NCBI RefSeq assembly: GCF_013868415.1
Contig: NZ_JACEMT010000035.1
Coordinates: 1-64,000, forward strand
Length of the DNA stretch: 64,000 nucleotides
Source of the DNA: Marinobacterium marinum
GTDB taxonomy: Bacteria; Pseudomonadota; Gammaproteobacteria; Pseudomonadales; Balneatricaceae
Direction: 5' to 3'
Part shown: in pieces, positions 33,462-42,858 of the stretch
Position numbering within the stretch: position 1 is the stretch's first letter
Layout: each line of letters begins with the position of its first letter
Translations under genes and position numbers: made by a program
Notes under the pieces: generated by a model
Told to the model about the DNA's origin: nothing
The model's database searches: none
What the model saw: only the letters and a program-made list of their open reading frames with translations

Positions 33462-34450
33462 CCTGAATACTCCATGGTCTCTTTGACCGCCATGATGATG
33501 TCGTCAACATCGGGCAGATACAGCTGTTCATTGCGGTAATAGGGCATGATGGTGTCATCACCGGTGACCCGCCTGGGCGGAGCTTGCAGGGATGTGAGTA
33601 CTTGCTCGCAAAGGGTGGCCGATATTTCGGCACCCAGACCGCCATGATGAGGTGCTTCGTGGATGATGACGCAACGGCCGGTTTTTTTGACTGAGGCGAT
33701 CAGTGTGGCATGGTCGATGGGATTGAGTGTAGCGACATCAATTACTTCGCACAGGATGTCGTCTTCCTGCTCCAGTCGGTGAGCCGCCGCAAGGGTCTCC
33801 TGAATCATGGCACCCCAGCTGATCAGGGTGATATCCCGGCCTTCTCGCAGGGTGAAACAGGTGTCCAGCGGCAAAGCGTTACCGTCATCTTCCACCAGCG
33901 TTTTACTGGCACGGTAAATTCGCTTGGGTTCCAGAAAAATGACCGGATCGTCGCAGCGTATGGCAGCCAGCAGCAGGCCATAGGCGCGCACCGGAGACGA
34001 GGGGATGACGACTCGTAACCCCGGTATGTGCGCCAGCAGCGCTTCGGTACTTTCGGAATGGTGCTCAGGCGCATGGATGCCGCCACCAAAGGGCGCCCGC
34101 AGCACCATCGGGCAGCTCAGACGTCCCCGGGTACGGTTGCGCATGCGGGCTGCGTGGGCGATCAGATGCTCGAGGGCCGGAAAAATGAACCCCATGAACT
34201 GAATTTCCGCAACAGTACGAATCCCCTGCGTCGACAGGCCGACACTCAGGCCGGCAATCATGGTTTCCGCCAGCGGCGTATCAATAACACGGCGTTCGCC
34301 AAAGCGGGCCTGAAGTCCATCGGTCGCGCGGAAAACGCCGCCATTGGCGCCAATGTCTTCGCCCATCAGCACCACATCGGAGTCGTCCTCAAGGGCACGA
34401 GCCAGGGCCAGGTTGACAGCTTCCAGCAGGGTGATGGCATGGTTATTCAT
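33458..34450 (-). CDS. 2-oxoacid dehydrogenase E1 beta subunit, branched-chain type
   Basis: A 330-residue beta subunit of the thiamine-diphosphate E1 component. Typical blocks are VVLMGEDIGANGGVFRAT, DTPLAE, APFGGGIHAPEHHSES and VVIPSSP. The C-terminal transketolase domain has the GGLGAEISATL segment. ATG 34450 follows GGAGGGG, overlapping the E1 alpha stop by 8 nt. Together with E1 alpha it decarboxylates branched-chain 2-oxoacids and passes the acyl group to E2. Acetoin or pyruvate specificity is less likely given the operon. Confidence 0.92.
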   Translation of the reverse strand: MNNHAITLLEAVNLALARALEDDSDVVLMGEDIGANGGVFRATDGLQARFGERRVIDTPLAETMIAGLSVGLSTQGIRTVAEIQFMGFIFPALEHLIAHAARMRNRTRGRLSCPMVLRAPFGGGIHAPEHHSESTEALLAHIPGLRVVIPSSPVRAYGLLLAAIRCDDPVIFLEPKRIYRASKTLVEDDGNALPLDTCFTLREGRDITLISWGAMIQETLAAAHRLEQEDDILCEVIDVATLNPIDHATLIASVKKTGRCVIIHEAPHHGGLGAEISATLCEQVLTSLQAPPRRVTGDDTIMPYYRNEQLYLPDVDDIIMAVKETMEYSG

Positions 34451-35543
34451 GGTCGGCCCCTCCCTGTTGACGGCGTTGCTGCCGGGTCTGCGCCTGTTCG
34501 CGCTGCTCGGCCAGCTCCGCCGGACATTCGGCGTACAGATGGTTATACAGTTCATCCACGCCCTGTGGTGGCGTTGCTTGATACACGGTGATTGCGGCCT
34601 CAACCAGCTGGCGTGCTTCCGCCAGCCAGGATTGCTCTCGCACCTCGTCCCAGAGTGCTTGCCGGTGTAGCCAGTTGCGCAGCCGAGCGACGGGGTCTCG
34701 GGTCCAGGCGGCTTTCAGCTCGTCGGCGGGGCGGTAGCGGGTCGCATCGTCGGCAGTTGTATGATCAGACAGGCGGTAGCTGAGGGCTTCGATCAGAGTG
34801 GGGCCCTTGCCCGCTCGCGCCCGCTCCAGTGCCTGGCCGACCACATCATGCAGAGCGACGGCGTCGTTGCCGTCGACCTGTTCGCCACGAATACCGGCCC
34901 CCAGGGCTTTCTGAGCCAGGGTGGGAGCAATACACTGCTTACTGCGCGGGACCGAGATGGCCCACTGGTTGTTGTTGATAATAAAGACAACCGGCAGTTG
35001 CCAGGCACCGGCCACGTTGATGGCTTCCAAAAAGTCGCCCTTGGATGTGCCGCCATCACCGATCATGGTCAGGACAGCCTGATGTTCATTGCGCAGCTTG
35101 AGAGCCGTGGCGACACCACAGGCGTGCAGGCATTGGGTGGCAATCGGCACCGCATTGGGCAGGTCTCGGTGCATTTCCGGCGCGGCGCTGCCGCGTTCGT
35201 CCCCGCCCCAGTAAAGCAACAGCTGGGCCATGGGTGTGCCGCGTATCATCTGCATGGCATGATTGCGATAGTAGGGTACCAGTACGTCTTCCGCTTGCAT
35301 CAAGGATGCGCAGACCACGTCAATGGCTTCGGCTCCTAACAGGGAGGCATAGGTTCCCAGCTGGCCGGTGCGTTGCAGGCTGATGGCCCGTGTATCGAAC
35401 TGGCGCGCCAGCACCATCTGCTGGTAGTAGCCGACCCAGGGCGTCTCGCCGCAGGCCCAGGCGGGCATGTCGGCCAGCGGATTGCCCGCGTCATCCAGAT
35501 AGCGGGTCAGGCGGATTTCGCCTTGATAGCTGACTTCATGCAT
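34443..35543 (-). CDS. 2-oxoacid dehydrogenase E1 alpha subunit, branched-chain type
   Basis: A 366-residue alpha subunit with the thiamine-diphosphate motif from GDGGTSKGDF to INNNQW. The N-terminal YYQQMVLARQFD and TYASLLGAEA blocks and ALSYRLSDHTTADD are typical. ATG 35543 follows CAGGAG and overlaps the leucine dehydrogenase stop by 8 nt. An open extension upstream inside that gene has no homology. The C-terminus is rich in Gln and Arg. It forms the alpha2-beta2 E1 with the next gene. Confidence 0.92.
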   Translation of the reverse strand: MHEVSYQGEIRLTRYLDDAGNPLADMPAWACGETPWVGYYQQMVLARQFDTRAISLQRTGQLGTYASLLGAEAIDVVCASLMQAEDVLVPYYRNHAMQMIRGTPMAQLLLYWGGDERGSAAPEMHRDLPNAVPIATQCLHACGVATALKLRNEHQAVLTMIGDGGTSKGDFLEAINVAGAWQLPVVFIINNNQWAISVPRSKQCIAPTLAQKALGAGIRGEQVDGNDAVALHDVVGQALERARAGKGPTLIEALSYRLSDHTTADDATRYRPADELKAAWTRDPVARLRNWLHRQALWDEVREQSWLAEARQLVEAAITVYQATPPQGVDELYNHLYAECPAELAEQREQAQTRQQRRQQGGADHE

Positions 35544-36594
35544 GGCGATGCTCCTGTTCAGAAAGGGGAGTGGTTGCGGCTTTGAGCAGCGCTTCTGCAT
35601 GCAGGTCGGCCACATGATGGACTGACTGGCGGGTACGGTCGGCCTCATTGAACAGGTGTGTCAGGGTGTCGCCAATGGCGCGAATTTTGGCATCGCGCTG
35701 CTCGCCGTCAATACCGGCATGATGCAGAGCCACGTGGATAAGTCCGCCTGCATTGATGACATAGTCCGGCGCGTAGAGGATATTTCGTGCCCGCAGGCGG
35801 TTGCCGTCCTCATCTTCGGCCAGCTGGTTATTGGCGCTGCCGGCGACCAGCGCGCAGTTGAGTTGCGGGATGGTGGTGGCATTGAGAATGGCACCCAGAC
35901 CGCAGGGGCAGAACACATCTGCCTCGACCGCATAAATGGCATCGGCTGCCACCGCTTTGGCGTCAAACTGGTCGACACACAGGCGGACCTTGTCCGGGTC
36001 GATATCGGAAACGATCAGGCGGGCTCCGGCCGCGTGTAATCGCGCGGCGATGGCGTGGCCGACATGCCCCAGCCCCTGAATGCTGACGGTCAGTCCCTCG
36101 AGTGTGGTACGTCCCAGACGATGTCGAACTGCCGCCTGAATACCTGCAAAAACGCCCAAAGCCGTATGTGGCGAAGGGTCGCCGCTGGCGCTGGTACAGC
36201 TGACAAAACGGGTTGTGGTGGCAATGCTGTCCATGTCGCTGACCTCGGTACCGCTGTCCATGGCCGTGATATAACGCCCGCCGAGCTGCTCAACAAAGCG
36301 ACCGAAGGCGGCCATCAGGTGGTGACGGTCATAGGGTTGTTCGGGTTCGATGATGACAGCCTTGCCACCGCCATGGGGCAGACCGGCCAGGGCTGCCTTG
36401 TAGCTCATGCCATGGGCCAGTCGCAGGGCATCGGTGACGGCATCCTGCTCACGGGCATAGTGGATACAGCGACAACCGCCGATGGCGGCACCTCGAGCGG
36501 TCGAATGAATGGCAATAATGGCCTTCAAGCCGCTGGCCGGATCCAGACCGAAGTGAAGGTCGGTCAGACCGGCGTGTTCCATCTGCTTGAACAT
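35536..36594 (-). CDS. leucine/branched-chain amino acid dehydrogenase
   Basis: A 352-residue NAD-dependent enzyme of the Glu/Leu/Phe/Val dehydrogenase family that deaminates leucine, valine and isoleucine to 2-oxoacids. Lys66 (MSYKAALAG) and Lys78 (GLPHGGGKAVI) are the substrate and catalytic lysines. The Rossmann motif is GLGHVG. The short length and GGGKAVI favour leucine dehydrogenase over glutamate dehydrogenase. First gene of a four-gene overlapping operon that would turn leucine into isovaleryl-CoA in two steps. Phenylalanine or valine preference cannot be excluded. Confidence 0.9.
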   Translation of the reverse strand: MFKQMEHAGLTDLHFGLDPASGLKAIIAIHSTARGAAIGGCRCIHYAREQDAVTDALRLAHGMSYKAALAGLPHGGGKAVIIEPEQPYDRHHLMAAFGRFVEQLGGRYITAMDSGTEVSDMDSIATTTRFVSCTSASGDPSPHTALGVFAGIQAAVRHRLGRTTLEGLTVSIQGLGHVGHAIAARLHAAGARLIVSDIDPDKVRLCVDQFDAKAVAADAIYAVEADVFCPCGLGAILNATTIPQLNCALVAGSANNQLAEDEDGNRLRARNILYAPDYVINAGGLIHVALHHAGIDGEQRDAKIRAIGDTLTHLFNEADRTRQSVHHVADLHAEALLKAATTPLSEQEHRHA

Positions 36595-36849
36595 AACGGG
36601 GTCCTCCGCTGGTTAGGTCAAGCCGGAATACGGATATGAAAATCGGCGTTGTCGAATCTTGTGGATCGCTACGCCGTTATATTTGGAATAGCACAGCTGT
36701 GCCCAAAGTACAGTTTCAGGATCAAAGATTTACGGTGAACGGCATTGGCTTGTGCAGGCGCACCAAAACGGCAGGTTGAGCACGGATCCACGCTTTGAGG
36801 CAGCCAGACATTTAATTGTTGCGCTGCAGCCAAAACGCCGGACCAGCGA

Positions 36850-36872
36850 GCGGGGGAACAGAAGTCCCCCCG
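36850..36872. repeat. GC-rich inverted repeat downstream of the LysE gene
   Basis: GCGGGGG and CCCCCGC arms around a 9-nt centre lie between the lysE-type gene and the leucine dehydrogenase operon, just after the exporter's stop. No U tract follows on either strand. It may be a weak terminator for the exporter gene. Confidence 0.35.
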
Positions 36873-36883
36873 CGCAACGGATA

Positions 36884-37498
36884 TCAGAGTGTGGTTGCGG
36901 ACAGAACCAGTGCGGCCGCGATCAGGGCAGATCCGGTCAGGCGTTGTTGCCACATTAGCGCGGCGGGATCGGCAAAGCGACGACGCAGCCCAGAGGCCAA
37001 GCCGCTGTATCCGGTCATGATGCAGGCTTCACTGGCCATCAATGTGGCGCTGATGATCAGCAACTGCAGCCATTGCGGATGGATGGGATCGATAAATTGT
37101 GGAATCAGAGCGAGTAAAAACATCAGTCCCTTGGGGTTGGTCATATTGACCATAAGGGCCTGCAGAAAGCGCTTGTGGGGTGGGGCAAAAGCATGTGATT
37201 CGATATCGGCGGACTTACACCGGCGCCAGAACTGCAGTCCCAGCCAAGTGAGATAGGCGACGCCGACCCACTTGAGTATCGTAAACCACTCGGGGGCCGT
37301 TGCCAGCAGTTTGCCAAGGCTGAAACAGACCACCAGAATCTGGACACCATATCCGCAGACCAGGCCGAGGGTATTCCAGCCAGCCCCCCGGATACCATAG
37401 GTCAGGCCCGCACCCATGGCGGTTGCGGCGCTGGCGCCGGGAGACAGACTGATTAAAATAGCGGTGCCCAACAGGGCCAGCCAGATTTCCACATTCAT
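36884..37498 (-). CDS. LysE/RhtB-family amino acid exporter
   Basis: A 204-residue inner-membrane protein with six hydrophobic segments and the LysE/RhtB N-terminal signature (LISLSPGASAATAMGAGL). NMTNPKGLMFLLALIPQFI is the conserved mid-protein block. Such proteins export amino acids such as homoserine, threonine or lysine. The substrate here is unknown. It sits directly upstream of the branched-chain catabolic operon on the same strand with a gap of about 290 bp. Confidence 0.88.
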   Translation of the reverse strand: MNVEIWLALLGTAILISLSPGASAATAMGAGLTYGIRGAGWNTLGLVCGYGVQILVVCFSLGKLLATAPEWFTILKWVGVAYLTWLGLQFWRRCKSADIESHAFAPPHKRFLQALMVNMTNPKGLMFLLALIPQFIDPIHPQWLQLLIISATLMASEACIMTGYSGLASGLRRRFADPAALMWQQRLTGSALIAAALVLSATTL

Positions 37499-37518
37499 TC
37501 AGGATTCCTCAGGAACGC

Positions 37519-37544
37519 AAACAGCCGCCCGAAGGCGGCTGTTT
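37519..37544 (-). terminator. terminator of the dusB-fis-purH-purD transcript
   Basis: AAACAGCCGCC-CGAA-GGCGGCTGTTT is a perfect 11-bp stem 16 nt after the purD stop on the reverse strand. The 3' arm ends in TTT followed by GCG. It lies between purD and the lysE-type gene. Confidence 0.75.
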
Positions 37545-37559
37545 CAACACTCGAAAGGC

Positions 37560-38846
37560 TTAGCCATTCTCGCGTGCGATGGCGCGGTAGGCGATATCGG
37601 TACGGAAGTATGCATCCTTCCAGCTGACGTCCTTCAGCAACTCGTAGGCACGCTGTTGGGCTTCGGTTACGCTTTCGCCCAAGGCCGTGATACAGAGCAC
37701 GCGACCACCGGCGGTGACCACGTTGCCGTTGTCATCCAGCTTGGTGCCGGCGTGGAAGATCTTGCTGCCTTCCGGACAACTTTCCGGCAGGCTGATGACG
37801 TCACCCTTGGTGTAATCGCCGGGATAGCCACCGGCAGCCATGACAACACCGACGGACTTGCGCTCATCCCAGTCGGCGGTGGTCTGGTCCAGTTTTCTGT
37901 CCAGCGCCGCCAGGCAGAGCTCAACCAGAGAGGACTTCAGGCGCAGCATGATCGGCTGGGTTTCCGGGTCACCGAAGCGGCAGTTGTACTCGATCACTTT
38001 CGGCGTACCATCGGCCATGATCATCAGGCCTGCATACAGAAAGCCGGTGTACTCGTTGCCTTCCGCTTTCATGCCGTTCACGGTCGGCATGATCACTTCG
38101 TCCATCACGCGCTGATCAATCTCGGCCGTGACAACGGGGGCCGGGGAGTAGGCGCCCATGCCGCCGGTGTTCAGGCCAGTGTCGCCGTTGCCGACGCGCT
38201 TGTGGTCCTGGCTGGTGGCCATCGGCAGAACATTGTCACCGTCGACCATCACAATGTAGGAGGCTTCCTCACCGTCGAGGAACTCCTCGATCACTACGCG
38301 GCTGCCTGCATCACCGAAGGCATTGCCGGCCAGCATGTCACGGATCGCTTCTTCGGCTTCTTCCAGCGTCATCGCCACAATAACACCCTTGCCTGCCGCC
38401 AGGCCGTCGGCCTTGACCACAATCGGAGCACCTTTCTCACGCACATAGGCCAGTGCCGGCTCCACTTCGGTGAAGTTCTGGTACTCGGCAGTGGGAATCT
38501 GCTGGCGTGCCAGGAAGTCCTTGGTGAACGCTTTGGAGCCTTCCAGCTGGGCAGCGCCGGCAGTCGGGCCGAAGATTGCCAGACCCGCCTCGCGGAAACG
38601 GTCGACTATACCCGCCACCAGCGGAGCTTCAGGACCGACGATAGTCAGGGCGACGCTGTTATCGCGGGCGAAAGCGACCAACGCCTCCAGATCCATCACG
38701 TCAATGGCCACGTTTTCCAGCTTGGGCTCGGTTGCCGTACCCGCATTGCCCGGAGCGACGAAAACACGTTCAACGGCTGCATCCCGTGCTGCCGTCCATG
38801 CCAGGGCGTGCTCACGGCCGCCGGAACCAATAACCAGAATATTCAT
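37560..38846 (-). CDS. purD: phosphoribosylamine-glycine ligase (GAR synthetase)
   Basis: A 428-residue ATP-grasp enzyme joining glycine to phosphoribosylamine in purine synthesis. The N-terminus NILVIGSGGREHALAW, the ATP-grasp block PIVVKADGLAAGKGVIVA and EYNCRFGDPETQ are diagnostic. It follows purH after 17 nt, and fis-purH-purD form one reverse operon, as in Pseudomonas. Confidence 0.98.
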   Translation of the reverse strand: MNILVIGSGGREHALAWTAARDAAVERVFVAPGNAGTATEPKLENVAIDVMDLEALVAFARDNSVALTIVGPEAPLVAGIVDRFREAGLAIFGPTAGAAQLEGSKAFTKDFLARQQIPTAEYQNFTEVEPALAYVREKGAPIVVKADGLAAGKGVIVAMTLEEAEEAIRDMLAGNAFGDAGSRVVIEEFLDGEEASYIVMVDGDNVLPMATSQDHKRVGNGDTGLNTGGMGAYSPAPVVTAEIDQRVMDEVIMPTVNGMKAEGNEYTGFLYAGLMIMADGTPKVIEYNCRFGDPETQPIMLRLKSSLVELCLAALDRKLDQTTADWDERKSVGVVMAAGGYPGDYTKGDVISLPESCPEGSKIFHAGTKLDDNGNVVTAGGRVLCITALGESVTEAQQRAYELLKDVSWKDAYFRTDIAYRAIARENG

Positions 38847-38863
38847 CTTGCAGATCCCTTCTA

Positions 38864-40450
38864 TTAGTGACGGAAATGGCGCATGCCGGTGAAGACCATT
38901 GCCAGACCATGCTCATCGGCGGCGTCGATCACTTCCTGATCGCGCATGGAGCCGCCCGGTTGAATGACTGCCGAGATACCGGCTTCCGCCGCGGCATCAA
39001 TACCGTCGCGGAACGGGAAGAAAGCATCGGATGCCATGACGGAGCCCGGTACTTCCAGACCCTCGTCGGCAGCCTTGATACCGGCGATCTTGGCAGAGTA
39101 GACGCGGCTCATCTGGCCGGCACCGATACCGATGGTCTGGCCGTTTTTGGCGTAGACAATGGCGTTGGACTTAACGTATTTGGCCACTTCCCAGCAGAAC
39201 AGCAAATCGCGGATTTCCTGTTCGGTCGGCTGGCGCTGAGTCACGATTTTCAGCTGGGACGCATCGATCATGCCCAAGTCGCGGTCCTGAACCAGCAAAC
39301 CACCGTTGACGCGCTTGTAGTCGAGGCCCTGTACGCGTTCCCGGGTCCACTCGCCGCAGGCCAGCAGACGCACGTTTGGCTTGGCGGCGACGATGTCGGA
39401 CGCTTCCTGGGACACGGTTGGTGCGATGATCACTTCAACGAACTGACGGTCGACTATCGCCTGCGCGGTCTTGCCGTCCAGCTCGCGGTTGAATGCGATG
39501 ATGCCGCCGAACGCGGAGGTCGGGTCGGTCTGGAAGGCACGGTTGTAGGCTTCCAGAATATCGCTGCCAACTGCAACGCCACAGGGGTTGGCGTGTTTGA
39601 CGATCACACAGGCCGGTTCCTGGAACGGTTTGACGCACTCCAGCGCCGCATCAGTGTCGGCGACGTTGTTGTAAGACAGAGCCTTGCCCTGCAGCTGACG
39701 AGCAGTAGCTACGCTGGCTTCGGACGGGTTGGCTTCGACGTAGAAGGCCGCACGCTGGTGCGGGTTTTCACCGTAGCGCATGTCCTGCGCCTTGATGAAC
39801 TGGGTGTTGAAGGTACGCGGGAAGTCGGCCGGCACTTCTTCATCGTCGCTTTCCACGATGGCGCCCAGGTAGTTGGCGATCATGCCATCATAAGCGGCAG
39901 TGTGTTCGAATGCTTTGACTGCCAGGTCGAAACGGGTCTTGTGTACCAGACCGCCGCTGCTTTTCAGTTCGGCAATGATATTGTCATAGTCGGAGGCGTT
40001 AACGACGATGGCGACATCCTTGTGGTTCTTGGCGGCTGAACGCACCATGGTCGGACCACCGATATCGATGTTCTCGATTGCCATCGGCAGGTCGCAATCC
40101 GGGCGAGCGATGGTCGCCGCGAACGGGTAAAGGTTGACTACAACCATGTCGATCGGCTGGATATCGTGCTCGTCCATGACGGCATCATCGGTGCCGCGAC
40201 GGCCCAGAATACCGCCATGCACTTTGGGGTGCAGGGTCTTGACGCGGCCGTCCATCATTTCCGGGAAACCGGTATAGTCAGAGACTTCAACCGCCGGGAC
40301 GTTGTTGTCGCACAGCAGCTTATAGGTACCGCCGGTGGAGAGAATCTCGACACCCTCGGCGCTCAGGGCCTGCGCGAATTCGACGATGCCGGTTTTGTCC
40401 GACACGCTGATCAGCGCGCGGCGGACAGAGGTAATATTCTGTTCAGACAT
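38864..40450 (-). CDS. purH: bifunctional AICAR transformylase / IMP cyclohydrolase
   Basis: A 528-residue enzyme for the last two steps of IMP synthesis. The N-terminal MGS-like cyclohydrolase domain (about 1-200) starts [20 protein letters not shown] and includes STGGTYKLL. The C-terminal transformylase domain holds the conserved KHANPCGVA block and ends [27 protein letters not shown] (quoted in part: FPFRDGID and QPGGSMRD). It starts 28 nt after fis. Confidence 0.98.
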   Translation of the reverse strand: MSEQNITSVRRALISVSDKTGIVEFAQALSAEGVEILSTGGTYKLLCDNNVPAVEVSDYTGFPEMMDGRVKTLHPKVHGGILGRRGTDDAVMDEHDIQPIDMVVVNLYPFAATIARPDCDLPMAIENIDIGGPTMVRSAAKNHKDVAIVVNASDYDNIIAELKSSGGLVHKTRFDLAVKAFEHTAAYDGMIANYLGAIVESDDEEVPADFPRTFNTQFIKAQDMRYGENPHQRAAFYVEANPSEASVATARQLQGKALSYNNVADTDAALECVKPFQEPACVIVKHANPCGVAVGSDILEAYNRAFQTDPTSAFGGIIAFNRELDGKTAQAIVDRQFVEVIIAPTVSQEASDIVAAKPNVRLLACGEWTRERVQGLDYKRVNGGLLVQDRDLGMIDASQLKIVTQRQPTEQEIRDLLFCWEVAKYVKSNAIVYAKNGQTIGIGAGQMSRVYSAKIAGIKAADEGLEVPGSVMASDAFFPFRDGIDAAAEAGISAVIQPGGSMRDQEVIDAADEHGLAMVFTGMRHFRH

Positions 40451-40478
40451 GGTATAGCTTCCCGTTCAGATGAATTCG

Positions 40479-40760
40479 TTACAGCAGGCCGTACTGCTTC
40501 AATTTCTTGCGCAGCGTGCCACGGTTCAGGCCGAGTACCTCGGATGCCTTGGTCTGGTTGTCCTTGGTATAGGCCATCACGCTTTCAAACAGCGGGGCCT
40601 CGATTTCGGACAGAACCATCTGATAGACATCGGTAACAGGCTGACCATCCAGCTGCTTAAAGTAGCTGCTCAGTGACTGATGCACGGTATCACGCAGGGT
40701 CTGCTGCGGGATCTGTGCCTGTGCGCTGCTGTTTGTCTGTTTCAAGTCTTTGGTATCCAC
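40479..40760 (-). CDS. fis: nucleoid protein Fis
   Basis: A 93-residue DNA-bending protein that activates rRNA promoters and shapes the nucleoid in fast growth. The C-terminal helix-turn-helix is nearly canonical (NQTKASEVLGLNRGTLRKKLKQYG). The LRDTVHQSLSSYF and VLSEIEAPLFESVM segments are typical. No ATG is placed suitably. GTG at 40760, 26 nt after the dusB stop, gives a family-like N-terminus. The dusB-fis pair is conserved across gammaproteobacteria; fis expression is growth-phase dependent in E. coli. Confidence 0.95.
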   Translation of the reverse strand: MDTKDLKQTNSSAQAQIPQQTLRDTVHQSLSSYFKQLDGQPVTDVYQMVLSEIEAPLFESVMAYTKDNQTKASEVLGLNRGTLRKKLKQYGLL

Positions 40761-40785
40761 TGTACTTCTGTACCCAATCCAGGGA

Positions 40786-41763
40786 TCAGGCGGCCTCATG
40801 CCGGGCCGCAAAAAAAGCGACGATGGCGCTCACCTGATCTGATGCTGTTTCAAGTTGATTAAATCGTTGCCGAAAGTCCCTGTTGTCGCTGCTGTTTTGC
40901 AGGTACCAGCCCACATGCTTGCGTGCGATGCGCACGCCAAGATAGTCCCCGTAGAAATCGTGCAGGGCCTGCAGGTGCTCAAGGAGGATCTCTTGCTGTT
41001 TGGCCAGAGCCGGTTCGGGCAGGAGTTCGCCGGTGCTTAGATAATGGGCAATCTGACCCAGCAGCCAGGGGCGTCCCTGGGCCGCACGGCCGATCATCAC
41101 TGCATCGGCACCGGTATGTTCCAGAACGCGAGCGGCCTTTTGGGGAGAGTCAATGTCTCCGTTGGCAAACAGGGGAATACTGATCGCTTCGCGAATGCGG
41201 GCGATGGTGTCGTATTCGGCCTGTCCCTGGTAGCGGTCGGCGCGGGTACGTCCATGTACGGCCAGTGCGGCGATACCGGCGGCTTGCGCCATCTCGGCGA
41301 TACGGACACCGTTGCGGGTGTCCGGGCACCAGCCGGTGCGGATCTTCAGGGTGACCGGAACATCCACGGCAGTGACGACTGCCTGCAGAATGTCATTGAC
41401 CAGCTCTTCGTCACGCAACAGGGCGGAACCGGCAGCCTTGTTGCAGACCTTTTTGGCCGGGCAGCCCATGTTGATATCGATGATCTGGGCACCATTGGCC
41501 ACATTGAGTCGGGCCGCCTCGGCCATCATCTCGGGATCGCCACCGGCGATCTGGATTGAACGGGGTTCGGCTTCACCGGTGTGGTCCAGGCGAAAACTGG
41601 ACTTTCGGGTATGCCAGAGTCGGCTGTCGGACGTGACCATTTCGGAGACGACCAGTCCGGCGCCCATGCGGCGACACAGCTGCCGGAACGGGCGATCGGT
41701 CACCCCGGCCATGGGGGCCAGAATCACCCGATTATCAATGCTGTATGGGCCGATCCTGAACAT
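40786..41763 (-). CDS. dusB: tRNA-dihydrouridine synthase B
   Basis: A 325-residue FMN enzyme reducing uridine to dihydrouridine in tRNA. The N-terminal APMAGVTDRPFR, the catalytic-cysteine block NMGCPAKKVC and VMIGRAAQGRPWL are typical. ATG 41763 follows AGGA at 7 nt; a TTG at 41778 is in frame. It heads the dusB-fis-purH-purD operon. Confidence 0.96.
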   Translation of the reverse strand: MFRIGPYSIDNRVILAPMAGVTDRPFRQLCRRMGAGLVVSEMVTSDSRLWHTRKSSFRLDHTGEAEPRSIQIAGGDPEMMAEAARLNVANGAQIIDINMGCPAKKVCNKAAGSALLRDEELVNDILQAVVTAVDVPVTLKIRTGWCPDTRNGVRIAEMAQAAGIAALAVHGRTRADRYQGQAEYDTIARIREAISIPLFANGDIDSPQKAARVLEHTGADAVMIGRAAQGRPWLLGQIAHYLSTGELLPEPALAKQQEILLEHLQALHDFYGDYLGVRIARKHVGWYLQNSSDNRDFRQRFNQLETASDQVSAIVAFFAARHEAA

Positions 41764-41898
41764 GCCGCATCCTGTCAAAAGGGTAAAAGAAACTCCATTC
41801 GCTGCATCACTGCAACAAATTCAGGGTTAACTTTCGGAAGGTGGGCAATGATACTCTTTCGGCCCCTTAGGGCCAACCATTTCTGATGAAAAATTAAC

Positions 41899-42855
41899 CT
41901 ATCGTGTCGCCGGCGGGGCTGCAGGTGTCAGCTTGAGTTCATAGCTGACGCCACGACGGCCGGGTGAGGCCAGTTCCAGCTCGATCTGCATTGGCTGGCC
42001 GGTAGGCATGCGCATCCGATCGACAGAACGGGTATCGAGATACTCTTCGGGCTGGAAGGTGCGCTGAGCAACCAGGCGGCCCTTGAGGTCGGTGAAGCGG
42101 AGCTGCAATCCAGGCCAGGGCTGACTGAATGCGGCCCTGTTCTCCAGCAGAATGGTGGCGCTGAGCGCATCGGCATACTGCGGGTGGGGTTGCAGGTGCA
42201 GCCCCTGGTTATTGATCAGAGCCAGAGCGTTCTGTTGCAGCGAGCAATCGACCTGTTCGCAGAGCAGGGCATACAGGCTTTTCAGTTCGGCATATTGCGC
42301 CAGGTGGGCGCGTTCGAACCAGAGCAGTTGCGCCGTCAATGCCAGTGCGGCGACCAGACTGAGCAATAGCCACCCGGTTGTGGCGACGGGGTTGCCGTCA
42401 CGGTCGGGCGTGGGACGAGTGATGTCGCCGCTACCGGCTCGCAGGCGCAGGGTATCGAGAGCGGGCACTCCTGTCGGCGTGCTGGCCGATGCCGCCGCGT
42501 CACGGCTGGCACGAGGGCCCAGGGGGATCGCATTGCCGGTGGCTGCGGCTGTGCTGAGAGGGGGGGCGGAAACGGTATTGGTGGCTGGATCGGCCGATAT
42601 TTCCGTGACAGGGGACGAGTCTGACTGTGTCACGGGTGTTGGTGTGCCGGTTTGCTCCGCAGCCGGTTTATTGACCGGAGGCGGGGGGATGCGCGTATCG
42701 GCCGGCTCGACACGTTCGGCTTCCGGCAGGGCATGAAGCCTGGCGTCGAACACGCACAGACAGGCACCACAGCGCACCTGCCCCCGGGCCAGCTTGAGCT
42801 GGCCTGCGGTCACACGAAAACGGGCATGACAATCGGGGCAGCGCGTTATAACCAA
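41899..42855 (-). CDS. zinc-ribbon (MJ0042-type) DUF3426 membrane protein
   Basis: A 318-residue protein. Residues 1-40 form a zinc-ribbon with CPDC and CGAC pairs (VITRCPDCHARFRV). A long Pro/Ala/Thr-rich linker (about 45-150) leads to one membrane span (about 162-182, GWLLLSLVAALALTAQLLWF). The C-terminal part is a DUF3426-type domain. Function unknown. The same kind of gene sits between prmA and dusB in Pseudomonas. Starts 3 nt after prmA, so it is cotranscribed with it. Confidence 0.85.
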   Translation of the reverse strand: MVITRCPDCHARFRVTAGQLKLARGQVRCGACLCVFDARLHALPEAERVEPADTRIPPPPVNKPAAEQTGTPTPVTQSDSSPVTEISADPATNTVSAPPLSTAAATGNAIPLGPRASRDAAASASTPTGVPALDTLRLRAGSGDITRPTPDRDGNPVATTGWLLLSLVAALALTAQLLWFERAHLAQYAELKSLYALLCEQVDCSLQQNALALINNQGLHLQPHPQYADALSATILLENRAAFSQPWPGLQLRFTDLKGRLVAQRTFQPEEYLDTRSVDRMRMPTGQPMQIELELASPGRRGVSYELKLTPAAPPATR

Positions 42856-42858
42856 GTA

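Noticed and set aside
37416-38867. 483-codon open frame antisense to purD
   Set aside because: purD is unambiguous; the antisense product is His/Gly/Val-rich with no family resemblance.
38867-40039. 390-codon open frame antisense to purH
   Set aside because: Same reasoning as for purD; compositional shadow.
40761-40811. Longer N-terminus for Fis
   Set aside because: It would overlap dusB and add residues absent from Fis proteins.
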